A DNA stretch of 64,000 nt from assembly GCA_905250125.1 (NCBI GenBank), contig CAJNOL010000080.1:4790-68789 (forward strand), written 5' to 3'. Position numbers and translations under genes: made by a program. Each line of letters begins with the position of its first letter. Position 1 is the first letter of the stretch. This DNA comes from Rotaria sordida. Its lineage: Eukaryota; Rotifera; Eurotatoria; Philodinida; Philodinidae. Shown here piece by piece: positions 24,975 to 40,550 of this stretch. The notes under the pieces were generated by a model that did no database searches, was not told the origin of the DNA, and saw only the letters and a program-made list of their open reading frames with translations.

Positions 24975-25364
24975 TTAATCCGTTGTGTTTGAACCATGAT
25001 CATTTCGTAGATGAATTAAGTAATCATTACTTGAATTATAACGTTTTTGACAAAATCGACATTCATATATATTTAAATGATCAGCAGCAACCATAGCTAA
25101 ACGACGTTGTCGTTCATCATCAGATACATTTGATCGAAGAGAATTATTTCCACATGACATACATTCAAATACAAGACCTTTTTGTTTCGGAAATTCATGT
25201 TGTGTTATATCAATTAATTGTGTTGTACCACAACGTGTACACATTGGTTTTGTTATTTGTTTATCAATTGTATCTGTTTGTTTAGATGATTTGTCTGGAC
25301 GTTTATCTGTTTTTTGTTGATTTGATGATACGAAAACAGATGCTTGAAAATCATTCGTATTCAT
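24975..25364 (-). CDS. Small zinc-finger protein, 129 aa, single exon
   Basis: The N-terminal 40 residues are polar and Lys/Gln-rich. Residues 42-45 (CTRC) and about 68-71 (CMSC) form a Cys4 arrangement like a zinc ribbon. Residues about 101-124 form a good C2H2 finger: YECRFCQKRYNSSNDYLIHL then RNDHG (C-x2-C-x12-H-x4-H). The small size and two different zinc sites suggest nucleic-acid binding, perhaps an RNA or transcription factor, but I do not recognise an orthologue. It has no intron, unlike its neighbours, and no upstream exon is evident. Confidence 0.75.
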   Translation of the reverse strand: MNTNDFQASVFVSSNQQKTDKRPDKSSKQTDTIDKQITKPMCTRCGTTQLIDITQHEFPKQKGLVFECMSCGNNSLRSNVSDDERQRRLAMVAADHLNIYECRFCQKRYNSSNDYLIHLRNDHGSNTTD

Positions 25365-26838
25365 TTAAATAAATAGATAAGATTTTCTTATCGATTGAAA
25401 ATAAATAAATAAAGATAGATTCCTTCTGTTTTCGAGAAAAAAAAATTCATCATTTGTTATAATCTTCCAATGAAACTTAATTAATAGTCATATGGAATAA
25501 TTAAAGAGATGTCGCATCTATATGCTCAATAAAAAGTTTAAATTGTGTTGAAAAGTTCGCAATCAATGAAATTAAATTAAGTTTACCACCAATTGAATTA
25601 TAGACTTAATTGTTTTTCTACAAAATCTTCTACGTTCTTATGTATTTGTTATAGTAACAAAGAAAATATATGCAAAATAAATAAAATATTTCAAGACATT
25701 TAATTAACAAATAAGAATTTTATCATCTTATCGAAAAGATCAATATTGTCTTTAGTTTTATCAAACGTTATTAGTTGATCACACTTTTGTTTTTGTTCTT
25801 TTTTACCTTATGAACTAGAATGTGATAGCAATCATTTTGTACAGTCAAAATCAAATATTCTTTTAATGATTATTGTAGAAAGATATCGATCATGACTATT
25901 TACTGATCGGTTAATCTGTCATATATACATCTAAACTGATGAAGGTTTTTTTTTCTGATAATATCTTGAAATGACAACTGCTTGTTCGAAAAATGTCATG
26001 GACACGAACTGGATTGAAGTCGTCGCCATTGATGTCATATATAATTAATATACTGTGATATGTAACTGAATAAATATATTTGACATAAAAATTTATTAAA
26101 ATCCTCGAAAAAGGTATCCATATGGAGCATTTTCCTCACATTAGAAAATCTGAGCGAGCTTCAGATATGATTTGTCAAACTTTTTGACTATTGTTGATGA
26201 GGAATACACATAAATTCTATGTAGCGAACCTGTCGTAATGGGTTAACAGGAATGTCATTACCAAGATTTTGACGAGTTGTTTGATTTCCGAAGGACTTTT
26301 TACAGTAAAAAGTTTGTCCAAGTACCAACAAGGAATTGGACAAATTTTAAAAGAACTTATAGAGTTTCATGGATATTCTTACTTCATTCCACTGCAGCTC
26401 ATCGATAAATCAGAATTTCGATAATTGTTATTATTGCCGAGATTCCGGCGAACATTCCACACAATCTTGAAAAGTTTTCTCATATGAAAGAAAAGCCAGA
26501 TCGAGGCAAACACTCGACCGTTCAGAACGCCTTGACCTAGGTCGAGTTAATTCAATATTATGATTTACATGAAATTTTCGAATTCATACAAATCTGATGT
26601 TCTAAACAAATTAAAAAATCATTAATATGTGTATTATCTCAATTTCTTATGAATATCTCATTAAGAAAAATATAATTTTTTTTTCTTAAATCAAACGAAA
26701 TTAACACAAATAAATTTATTATTATAAAGTAAAAATACAATTTTAATTGAAAATTTAAAAAAAGAAAAAGACAAATTTAAATTGTATCATTTGTTTTTTT
26801 TTTTCGTTGCCTAATTTAAAGTTTATCAACTATGAAAT
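25365..26838. other. Intergenic
   Basis: AT-rich with no supported gene. It contains the promoter side of the zinc-finger gene and the 3' side of the Q-rich gene, both on the minus strand. Confidence 0.5.
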
Positions 26839-29800
26839 TTAAGATTGCACATCGAATAACAATCTTACTTGTGATTGTAAATTAGACGAATCAAAATGTT
26901 CTTCAGGTGTTTGAGAAGAATAATACTGTTGTTGTGTTTGTTGCTGATGATGATGTTGTAGTTGTTGTTGCTGTTGTTGTTGTTGTTGTTGTTGTTGTAT
27001 AGAAAAATTATTAATTTGAAAATCTGGAGGTGTTGATACAGATGATGTTACTTGATTTTCTTGCCAAATTGATGATGAATGAGGATTAAGAAAATGTTCA
27101 TAAACATCAACATCACCAGTGACTAAACGAGAATTTGTTATTGATGAATTAATTAATTTATCAGTTGTTGATAAAGAATATCTTTGATTATCAATTGTTA
27201 ATGGTGGTGGTGGTGTTGATGAACAAAATTGATCAGTTGTTTTCGATGGAAAACCATCTGTACTTAAATCAAAATCAAAATTATGATTGGAATTTATTCG
27301 TTGTTCATCAATAGAAACAAGTTGAAATTCATCTAGAATAGCATCAACATTCTCAATACATTGCGTTTGCCATGAATCATTCTTATCAAATGATAATAAA
27401 TCTTGATTTGAATTTAATATAGGTGTATTAGTTGTTGTTGTTGTTGTTACCGATCCTAATGAGGATGATGTTGGAATATTTGACCATGAAATTGGTTTAT
27501 TAATTAAATTGAGTGTAGGTGTTATAGGTGAAGCTATAGTTAGTTTTTCAATAGGTTCTGGTTCGGAAGATGCTGTACCTGTTGAATGTGGTCTATCAAG
27601 AATATTTTTACGATTACGATTACGTTTTGGAGTAATATTATTTGTTGATTTCAATCGGTTTCTTTTTTTACTATTGTTTGTCATTGCAGGTGGTAATCCT
27701 GTATGAATTTCATTTTGTTCTGTTGCTGTTGGAAAAACTACTTGTTGTGCAATATTCACAACATCTTGATGAGTTAAAGCTGATCCAATTGTATCATAAG
27801 TTGTTTGTTGTTGTTGTTGTTTTTGATAAAGTGGTGATAACCATGTTTTTGTTGTTACTGTTCCATTTTGTACCCAAACAAGTTGTGATGATGGTAATTG
27901 TTGTCGTTTTGTTTGTATAAATGATGAATCATCAATACGTATATCTCCTTTACCATTAATAACATCATCTATTGTTTGATCGATTTCTGAACTGCTTACT
28001 GTTGTTTGAATGGAAAATGGTGAAACTAATTTTATTGTTGAATTAGATGATGATGATGAGGATGAGGATGATGAGGATGAGGATGATGATATATGTTCTT
28101 CTTTAATCATAAATGTTGATTGTTCTTGTTTGGAATCATCTAATCAATAAATTTATTTTTCAAAAGAAAAACAAACAAAAAAAACAAAAAAAAAGATAAA
28201 AAAAAAGTCTCATACTTAAATTAAATTGATTATAAAATGATGATTGATCTTGTATTGTTCCATTTGGTAAACTTATTTGTTTAACAATACGTCGTTTTTT
28301 TTGACGAGAATTTGTTGAACCAGTACTACGTTGTCGCATGATTGGTTTTTTTATTGTTGGAAAACTTAATAATAATAATAATAATAATAATAAATCAAGA
28401 AAAAAAATTTTTTTTTTTTTGAGTTTTGAAAATTTTTACTTTGATTGTTGTTGAGAAACAATTGTTGCTATATTTGATGATGAATCGGATGTTTTTGAAT
28501 TTGAAATTGAAAATTGTAATAATGTTGTTGATGATGTTTGACCTTGATCTTTTGTAGGGGCCATTGAAATAGCACGATTTGTACGAATTTGTGAAGCAAC
28601 AGCAGCTCGTTGAGCTATTGTACGATTAATTGGTGGTCGACAAACAATTGTTTGAGAATTTAAATTTGTATTTGATTGTTGTTTAATTAAAGCTAATGCA
28701 GGACAATTATGTTCATGAGCAATATGCGGTTTTAAGCAAGTACATGTAATAGCCTTGAATGTCGAGGACGTCGATGACGTTGACAATGGATATGAAGCGA
28801 TACCTGGAGACTGTTGTAAATCAATCACGTGTGTCATTGCTGGTTTTGTTGGGATAGAAGTCGATGATGTTGGACTATGAAAAAGTTAAAAAAAAGAAAT
28901 AACATGAATTTTTTCAAATAGGGTCATATGGTTTGATTTTCTCAATCCAAAGTAGATGAATAATTCTTATATTTGAGAAAAAAAAAACACAAAGTTAATT
29001 AGAAGATTTTTATCATTATAAGACGAATACTTGTCGTTTAATTAACAGATGAAACATGAAGATTAAATCTACTCGTTCTAGTTTATTTTTTTACATATGT
29101 CAAAAAAAAAAATGCTTATTAATAAAAGTGTCATATCAAAATAAAAATATTACAGTGATCAAAACAAGGTACAGACCTTGTAATGCGAAATATTCTAATG
29201 ATAGAAAGCAAATGATTTTCTTTCAAATTAAAAGATTTCTATATGGGGTGTTTTTTTGCCTTTTATTTAATCAGTATATGATTTTAAAGATTAAATTATT
29301 CATATGTACCTAATAGTTTTTGATGTTGGTGACATTTGTATATTTGATTGAGTATCAATATTAGACGATGGTGTTTGAATCACATGTTGAGATGATAAAT
29401 ATTGTTGATTTGTTGATGAACATGTTGATGGTGAATTAGGTGTTTGTTGACGTCGATAAACTGGTGATAATTGTGTTTGAACTTCAGTTTTAATTTGTTG
29501 AATTGGTGTATGAGGTATTGATGATAGTGGTGGTGGTGGTGGTTGTTGTTGTATACCATTAAATACTACTGTTGTTGTTGTTGATGATACATCATTATGA
29601 TCGCCTGTTGAAAGTGTTCCTGTTGTTGTTTGTGGTTCATTATTAATACCTGATGAATGATGATTATATTGTTGTTGATAAGTGGATCCAAAATTTTGTT
29701 GCTGTTGTTGTTGTGGTTGTTGTTGCTGTTGTTGTTGTTGTTGTTGATTGATAGAATTGACAAATAATGATGATTGATTTTGTTGAATATATGGCATTGA

Positions 29801-30141
29801 TGGTTCAATTTTACATGTTTTTGAAGATGTTTCTAAATATTTAAAATTATATATTAAATAAAAAAACAAAACTTTTATTTGGTTTTTTTTTTACTTTTAT
29901 CAAAAATATGTATAATAAGATTTGGATTATCATTAACGTTATTAGGCCATTCTAAACTTAAATATATTGTAACAAGATTATGTTCAATAATAGATTGTCC
30001 ATTATTTTTTAATGGAACTTTATATGAATGAAACGGTTCGCTAATATTAAAAAGAAAAAAATATTATTATTTCAAATGAAAAGAAAAAAAAAAAAAGAAA
30101 AAGAAGCATCTTTTTTTTTTCTATACATACCAACTAACCAT
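26839..30141 (-). CDS. Q/S/T-rich presumed nuclear protein, 6 exons, about 854 aa
   Basis: Exons, minus strand: 30141-30131, 30040-29895, 29832-29310, 28874-28440, 28364-28216, 28139-26839 (2565 nt, phases consistent). The first about 50 residues look folded (YKVPLKNNGQSIIEHNL, then YLSLEWP). Next come poly-Q with SP/TP sites (residues about 75-225), then a short Cys/His cluster CTCLKPHIAHEHNC (about 250). A basic segment SRQKKRRIVKQ (about 395) and another, PKRNRNRKN, could be nuclear localisation signals. IKEE near residue 424 fits a SUMOylation consensus, followed by a Ser run, and the C terminus carries a second long Q/H tract. This composition is typical of transcription regulators; I do not recognise the family. 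The start is uncertain: the chosen ATG follows an acceptor-like TTCGTTAG by 10 nt, so either an upstream exon or a trans-spliced leader is possible. Confidence 0.7.
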
Positions 30142-33100
30142 TGTGGTAATACTAACGAAATAATAAAGAATAAAAATAACCAATTGATAATGTATAATAA
30201 AACATCAAACGATAATGATTGATCGGCGATGAAATACCTATATAAATCAAACTATTGTTTGACACGTGAATTGTGGATGATACAATGATTAAACGACTTT
30301 ATTCTGTTTTTTTTCTTCTTCTCTACTCTTTTTTTTTCTTGCATCTGTTCATTGTATTAGCACGCTTCGCCTATCTTTTACCTGAATCGATCGTCGCGTT
30401 GAATATGTATGTGTATGTATGTGTGTATACTAATGATAATGATGCTCCTCTATATTCTCACTTAACTACTTGTTTCTTTTCGTTATTGGATGGTGACAAC
30501 GTATGTATATATCATGTAGAACAGAACGACGAAGGCGATGATGGTGAGAAGAAGATACAAGGCCATCATAAAATCAATCAAGAGAATCAAAGTAAACGAT
30601 ACAACAATGCCTCTCGTTAGCATTCAAATGCGTATATATATATTTATAAAAATTACAGTTAATAAAGAAGCCAATCAACATTATTATTGAACAATAAAAA
30701 AAAATGTACAAAATCGAGATAAAAAATTAATTACTAATAGATCAATTGTCAATTTCTTATATTAATAATTACAACTTCATCATATTTAGTGCAATGCAAT
30801 GCGTAGCATATATGTAATGGTTTCTAAGTTTTTAAAGTGCAAAACAACACCTGCATAATGATTAGTTGAGAGTTGTTTTTCTCTTTTTTTTTTCTTCTTT
30901 CTTTCAAGATGTGTAAGCATGAAAAAACAATTGTCATTATGTGCGTCGCCATGATTTTACAGAAAGCAATGTCAGAAAATAATCGTTCGAACCAGCGATA
31001 AATATATCAAGGTCGACTCGACATCATTCATTTTCTAATCTTTAGAAGAAACTTTTGTTTATTTATAGAGAGCAAAAAAACAAAATGCTTCTTGTTGAGA
31101 ATTTGTTTTTTTTTGGATGATTCGAGGTAATCAAAAAAACAAAGGAAACTCAGATTTCACATGTAAGAATAGTTGATTCTAGACCTTGACTGGTAAAGAT
31201 GATTAAATGAGTTATGCACTATATGTTCGTGCCAAGAGTACGAGAGAGATTTGATAAGTATTCTCAGAAGGCTCTTAATCTGTCTGATTGATGCCTCTCT
31301 CACTTAGAAAAAAAAATCTTTTACTTTCTATAATCCAATCTGAAACAAAACTTTTCTTTCAAATTCGACAAACAAAAAAATATTTTTCCATTCAATCTTG
31401 TATTACCTTATTCGGTATATGTAAATTATTCGAAATTGAAAAATGGAAATTTCCTATTTCAATGATCTCGAGAACAGAAACTAAGATGAAGAAATTTTCA
31501 AGATCGACCTAAAAATCAATATATTTTTCGTTTCTTTGGAGAATGTGTAGTTGATTTACAAATAAATCCTCAAGAAAGGCAATTTTTTTTTAAACTTTGT
31601 TTTAATCAAAAGTTCTGATTACAATGTTTAAAATTTAATAAAATAGTGAATATCAAGGTGTTTTATTGTATGAATACATATTAGAATGCTTCGTCTATAA
31701 TATATATATATATAGTAACTCTATCTTAGATTTAATTTCTAACATTCTTTTAGATATGTATCGATTAAATTCATTAGTCATGCTTAAGAATTTTTTTTAA
31801 AAATTGAAATCAAATTTTTAACTGAATTAACAGCGAACGATCTCTTACTCCACATATACTATCGAAATGTCATGTTCTAGAACATGACGTCAGAAAACAC
31901 TACACAAGAGAAAGAAATGAAAAATATAGAAACTTCTAGAATATATCCGAATATTAGACGAGATATTCTAATATGTATTCATGCAATAAAACCGTCGATA
32001 TTACCTATTGTATTAAACTTTAAGCATCATGATCAGAACTTTTGATTATAATCCTAAGTATATATGATAGATACCAATACAGTTGATGATAGATAGATAA
32101 AAATAATCAATTAATAGTATTTCTTCGAAATATGTTGATATGTATTAATAGATTTTTCTTCGAAATCAATTTTCTAATAGCTACTTTTCATTGTCTTTCT
32201 AATTAATCGAAATGTAACTTTTTTCAAGTATTAGTACGAAAAATAAATATCCAATTTCAGAAAATTGTAAATATCTTTTGAAGAAAATCTTCGAAACAAT
32301 TATTCGTTTTTTCTTTTAAAACATCTCAATTTTACATAACATTTTGTATTTAAGTGAAATTTGAATGCCATCTATTTCTAAATATAATTATCATATAATA
32401 AAATCATTCAATTATTATGCGTAATTTAAAAATGAATTGAATTTTCTTATTAAAGAAAAACAATCAAATTGAATTAATTAAAATAAAAATTCTAAAATAG
32501 ATTTTTTTTTTCTTTTTCTTTTTTTGTTTTTAACAATCAAATTATATAAAAATTCAATTAAATCATTTTCATTCACATCTAATAGTAAGAAATAAATTTC
32601 TTCATTCTTATTTACATATCATAAATCGATATCCTTGGATTATATTTTCGAATAGAATAGTAAATGTTTTTCGAAAAATCTAATATATTTATTCAAAACA
32701 AACTAACTTGTTTTTTTTTTTTGTCACTTCAATGATGATTGGAGAATATGAAAGAATATATTACATACGAAGGTTAGAAAAAAAAAAGAAATAGCGACGT
32801 CTACATCGTGTCATTTTCTAGATAAAAATACCGTTTTGTAAACAGACATATCGATAATTTTAGACAAAAAATAATCTAAATAATGATTACCATAGTTGAT
32901 GATACGGATCGTTAAACATTGTGTTTGTGAAAAAAAAAAGTATAATTACTGCGTCATGTCGATTTTCATGATAGATGATTCATTTAAATAAGAATTATTG
33001 ATCTTTCTTCTGAAAATTATTTTTCATAAATATTTATTCATACATATATAGTTTCATATGTAAAGCATTGCTTTTTTTTTTCATTATATACTTATGCTAT

Positions 33101-34829
33101 TAGTTATAACACCTAAGAAAAATTTTTATTAATATTTTCTTGGAAATAAGTGTTAGATTTATACGCTATTACTATGACCTGTACTCAATTGTATCTATTT
33201 TTATTAATATATTAACATAATTCTAATGTGAAACCTTAAAAAAAAATTAAAAATGTTAAGATAATTTTTCTTTTTTGGAAAGAATCATTATTCTTGTTTT
33301 TATTTAATTCATATATAATATTATGAATTATAATCAGAACTAACTTGAAATAGTTAATTTCAAAAAAAATAGATCGAAAATCGAGGTGTTACACTGTTGA
33401 CAGTGTGTATGCGCGTGTATGTTAATTTACCTTCCGATTTGATTAACTCGATTTGATAATCGATTCACTATTTACTATTATAATAATACAGTTGCTAATA
33501 GGAAAAATCAATCTTCATTATAGAATGTCATTGAATGAATGTTGCTATTTTAAAGATAGATAGGTTTTAGTAATGTCACTATTACAAGTGTAATAATCAA
33601 ATATGATTTTAGACATTATCTATGACTAAAATCTGCTCAATATGATAATATGTGATTTATAATTATAATCATAGATCAATATCAATTTATAAAATCTACT
33701 TAATATTTTATTTAATACATTGAATATATACTATCGCTTTTTTTAAACATTAGAAAAAATAATTGAAAAATTTTAATCATTTACAAATTATGAATTCTGT
33801 TACGATGGTTTGGTTTGTTAAAAAAAAGAAAATAGTATTTAAATACTTTTTATACTAACAATGATGAATAGAGACCGCGTATTTCCAAACTCGAAAGACA
33901 TTTATGTTTTGTTTTTCTTCTTTCTCTTTTCGAAAAACATTACATAATTGTCTGCCTTAAATAGGATACATTCCTTCATGAAATTCTATTCTACATCGAT
34001 ATATTACTCCAATAATTAATGACAATTAACACTAAAAAAGCAGAACAAGGGAGTTATTCCTTAATATTTAATTCATTGAATTTATTATGTATGAATAAAA
34101 TATAAAATATGAAGTCTAATGCCATAACATTTTACGTTCTTGAAAAATAGGTACTGGGCATATAACAATAATAATAATCTATGTATATCCTATTATGAAT
34201 ATATATATATAAGAAATCCTTGATATCTTCTATTTACGCACTTGACTCTGATAAAACAAAAATTTCTTGTATTAAAAAAGAACACATACTCGATTGTTAT
34301 TATGACTTGATGTTGCTTTCGGATGTCTACATAAGAAGTAAAAAAAAAAATAAATAATATAAATTTTTTTCGAAATACTAAAAACCTGATTAAGTAAAGT
34401 CAATACCCTTTATAAGTATAAATATTTAATGTAAATGTTGCATTATGGGAATGTTCTTTTTTTTGCTGAAAGAAAGAAAAAAACATGTGGATTTTTTAAA
34501 TCTTATATCTAGATTATTGTCGCTACTTCATAATATAAAATAACATTGACTGTGACGCTTACCGCATAAAGATATCAATTATTATTTAGCGACATATAAT
34601 TTTTTTTATTGGCTAAAAAAATGAGTAAACGTTGTTGCTATTCTTATATATAGCATATTATTTTATTTCATCAATTCTTTTGAAGAGATAATTTCCATGC
34701 GACTATTTTTGTATCTTATTCTTCTATATATGAAATATGATGCCTGTTATGGTAAACAAGATAATGTAATTAGTAGAAAGTATATACGTAAATGTTTTCT
34801 TTTTTTTTTCTTTTTTTTTTTTTTTGAAG
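30142..34829. other. 4.7-kb divergent intergenic region
   Basis: It separates the minus-strand Q-rich gene from the plus-strand TIP30-like gene. It is very AT-rich with poly-T runs and a TA repeat near 31703. No gene or RNA was recognised; one inverted repeat lies at 31604-32047. Confidence 0.5.
31604..32047. repeat. Inverted repeat with about 92-bp arms
   Basis: The left arm (31604-31696) and right arm (31956-32047) pair well: AATCAAAAGTTCTGAT with ATCAGAACTTTTGATT at the ends, and GAATACATATTAGAAT with ATTCTAATATGTATTC inside. The 260-bp interior holds the perfect palindrome TCATGTTCTAGAACATGA near 31871. It resembles a MITE; no transposase is present. Confidence 0.85.
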
Positions 34830-37662
<2,833 letters not shown>

Positions 37663-37750
37663 TTTTTCGTTTATCTTTGTGATTTTTTTCTTTAATTTCT
37701 TTTTCTTTTCTAAGTTATGTGATATTTGATTTATTAAACAAAAACAAAAC

Positions 37751-37767
37751 ATGTCTATTCTAGATAA
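37751..37767 (+). promoter_or_regulatory. Candidate spliced-leader acceptor before GLE1
   Basis: TGTCTATTCTAG ends in AG at 37762-37763, only 4 nt (ATAA) before the GLE1 ATG. The spacing to the upstream TIP30-like stop codon is 105 bp. Bdelloid rotifers are known to trans-splice a spliced leader, so this is a plausible trans-splice site for the second gene of a two-gene transcript. A standalone promoter in 105 bp is the alternative. Confidence 0.5.
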
Positions 37768-38219
37768 ATGGATGAAATTCATGAAAGTAAATTAACACTT
37801 TATGTAAGAAAGTTATCTTATTGTTTTTGAAAAATTCCTATATATTTTATTTTTGAAATAGAGACGTATTGAAAATATAATAAAAAATATTGAAGAAGAT
37901 GAAGCAAAAACAAATGAATGTATGAAAGTTATTCGTAGTAAATCGTATGATAATCATTTTTATTTATGAAATAAAATATTATGTTTTAAATTTTCTAGTA
38001 AATCTGATAATATAAGTATTGGTCCTGCAAATGATTTACGTAAGAAAAAGATTTTATTTAATAAAAAAAAAACAACAATATTTTATTATTTAGTTCGTTT
38101 TCTCTATATTCTTGAACGGCAATATCAATGTGATGATGATGAAACACGAAGAAAAGCTAGAGAAGATTTTTTGGAATATATTAATCAATTTCGACCACCT
38201 GATGATGATGTTGTCGAAG

Positions 38220-38252
<33 letters not shown>

Positions 38253-40211
38253 ATGATGATGATCAACAACCAGATCAATCAAATGGGTCACAACAATCTG
38301 CATCAATAGTTCTTCCTAATCCAGTAAGAATATTTTCATTTTTGACTTCGAAAACCAAGTAAATAGATTTTTTTAAAACACTTCATCTTTTTTTCGAATA
38401 CTTTTTGAAAAATAAAGGTAAGAGTATATTAAGATATCCTTGAGTATAAAAAAAAGTTGTACAAAGAACACAATCGAGAATATGTCTCGGAGCTGAGAAT
38501 TGGCTAAAATTTTGTCTGAAATTCAGTAAATTTGATATCAAGATTAGAGGTTTAAGTCGACGGAATAATGATCGGCGGTGACTAGAACCCATTGGCTTAT
38601 ATCTCTAATCGAGGTTAATGATATTTCCAGTAGAGACTATATGAAAATAGAGAGAGATATTGATTTGACTTTATGATAAGTAAAATAAAATAGCAAGATA
38701 TATATGCATCCGTGATATTTAGAATATCATATTTTACTATTTTACGCTAACTCTTTCTTTCCTGTACCGATTTCAAAAGAGAATCTGAGGAACTATTAAT
38801 AGACACGTTCTGTTTGCCTCTGCAACAGTTTAAAAGTACGAATAGATCAATCAGGTATCACATACATTCAATTCTATAATTCTGCCTTAATCCATCATTC
38901 TATTTAGTTTCACTTGTTCATAAAGATAAGGTAACAAGTCCTAGGATACTAAATCGATGTTTAGTTCAAGCATTTGTTGCTAGAAACTTAAGAGATTGAC
39001 TTGACAATAGAGTCCCTCAGGTTGATTTTTGGACCTGACGAACGGTCTTGTACAAACGTCGGTTTTTTCATTATCTAACAGGAATAAATTATTGTACTTC
39101 TAGCCGCTGCCGCCGCCGCCGCCTGCCGTTATATCTCCGTTATCAACAGTTGTACCTCCTTCAGCACCTACTATTAAATCCCAATTACCACATCCACAGC
39201 CTACACTCTCGGTAGAAGATATTGGTGAAATTAAACCAGAAACACTTGTTGAATATAGAAAATTATCATTCGAAGCTCAACAATATGAAAAACGTTATTC
39301 AATAATAGATCTTTCACGTAAAAAACAATTAGCATCTTGTATAAAAGATATTATGAATAAATTACGTAAAGAAACATTTCATACATTAACAAATGAATTA
39401 TTTGAATTTTTAAATGGACAAGAAAAAAAAGTTAGTAATCAAATACATCGTATATCAAATGAAGAAGGTAATTATTTTTTTATTTTAATCTTCTATATGA
39501 TTTATCTTATTTTGAAATAAATAAATAGAACGCTTATTATGTTTATCAATGCTTGCAACACTTATTCTTGCACAATTACTTGGTGGTGATTTAAATGATA
39601 TAAAAACAGAAATTTTTTTACCATTAATTGGTATTCTTAGTCGAAATCAACAACATCAAGAATTTCGTATTATTTTTCTTGATCGTTTACATAAAAAATG
39701 TCCATATACAGTACCATTATATCCAAAACGACAATCAACTATGAATGATAAACAATATTTAGAGTAAATATATTTAAAATAAGTTAATATATTTTTAATA
39801 GACTTTTTTCTTCTTTTTTTTTTGTAAAGAGCAATAGGTTATATTGAAAAACAAGATGGTGATCAACGTCGTTTAGAAACAGAAAGTGAATTTTTTACTC
39901 GAATGAATGGACTTATACGATTATTTTGTAAATTACTTGTTAGTCGTGGTCCACCATTTGATAAAGATTTAGCATTTGCATGGAAATGGTTTTCAGATGT
40001 TTTAAATTTACCACCAAAATCAAATATAACATCAATTTTAATACGTGTTTTTCTTGATGAAGCTGGTGAAATTATGATGAAAGTATATCCAATGCAATTT
40101 TCAAAAATAATTAATGCTATTCGTATACACTATTTACCACGATTAGAAAAAGAAACAAGCCATGATCAAATAACAAGACTTCGTTTAACATTAGAAAAAT
40201 TTTCTAAATAA
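37768..40211 (+). CDS. GLE1: GLE1-like mRNA export factor, 7 exons, 456 aa
   Basis: Exons: 37768-37803, 37862-37944, 37999-38039, 38094-38323, 39104-39467, 39529-39763, 39830-40211 (1371 nt). The N-terminal half has a long acidic run (VVEEEEEEEEEEEV, about residues 90-103), a Pro-rich linker, and a basic helical segment (about 170-250) that may be coiled coil. The C-terminal half matches the GLE1 domain: LHKKCPYTVPLYPKRQ, then IGYIEKQDG, FFTRMNGLIRLFCKLL, and FAWKWFSDVLNLPP (about 320-400). Family role: GLE1 with inositol hexakisphosphate activates the DEAD-box helicase DDX19/Dbp5 at the cytoplasmic face of the nuclear pore to release exported mRNA; it also acts in translation. The protein is shorter than human GLE1 (about 700 aa), mainly in the N-terminal region. 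Intron 4 (780 bp) carries repeat-like DNA. An AATAAA lies at 40261, 50 bp after the stop. Confidence 0.92.
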
Positions 40212-40550
40212 ATCATTATGAACATTATATTTTGTATATTGTTAGTCTGATATAAAGATTAATAAATAAAAAATTTTTATACTTTAAACAAGAAATTCAA
40301 AATTTTATATTTAAAATCAAAAATAATAAAATGAAGTCTGCTGTTGATCTGTTTCTTTATTTCTAAAAGAGATATCGACTACAGAATATGAGTACTTTTT
40401 TTTTAAAGTAAATACTTGACAATAACAAAAAAATATAAATAGTAATAATATGTTTTCGTCCATTAAATTATTTAAGTACACCTTGTTGGAAATTTCCAAC
40501 TATAATAATGTTATTGCGTAGTGGTTTCATTCATACTTTTCATTTTAATC
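40212..40550. other. Short intergenic region with GLE1 polyadenylation signal
   Basis: AATAAATAAAAAA at 40261 is the likely polyadenylation signal for GLE1. Nothing else is recognised before the broken DnaJ-like gene. Confidence 0.5.

Noticed and set aside
38383..38640. tRNA-like T-arm (GGGTTCTAGTCAC, minus strand) in GLE1 intron 4
   Set aside because: The B box is mismatched and no cloverleaf is visible.
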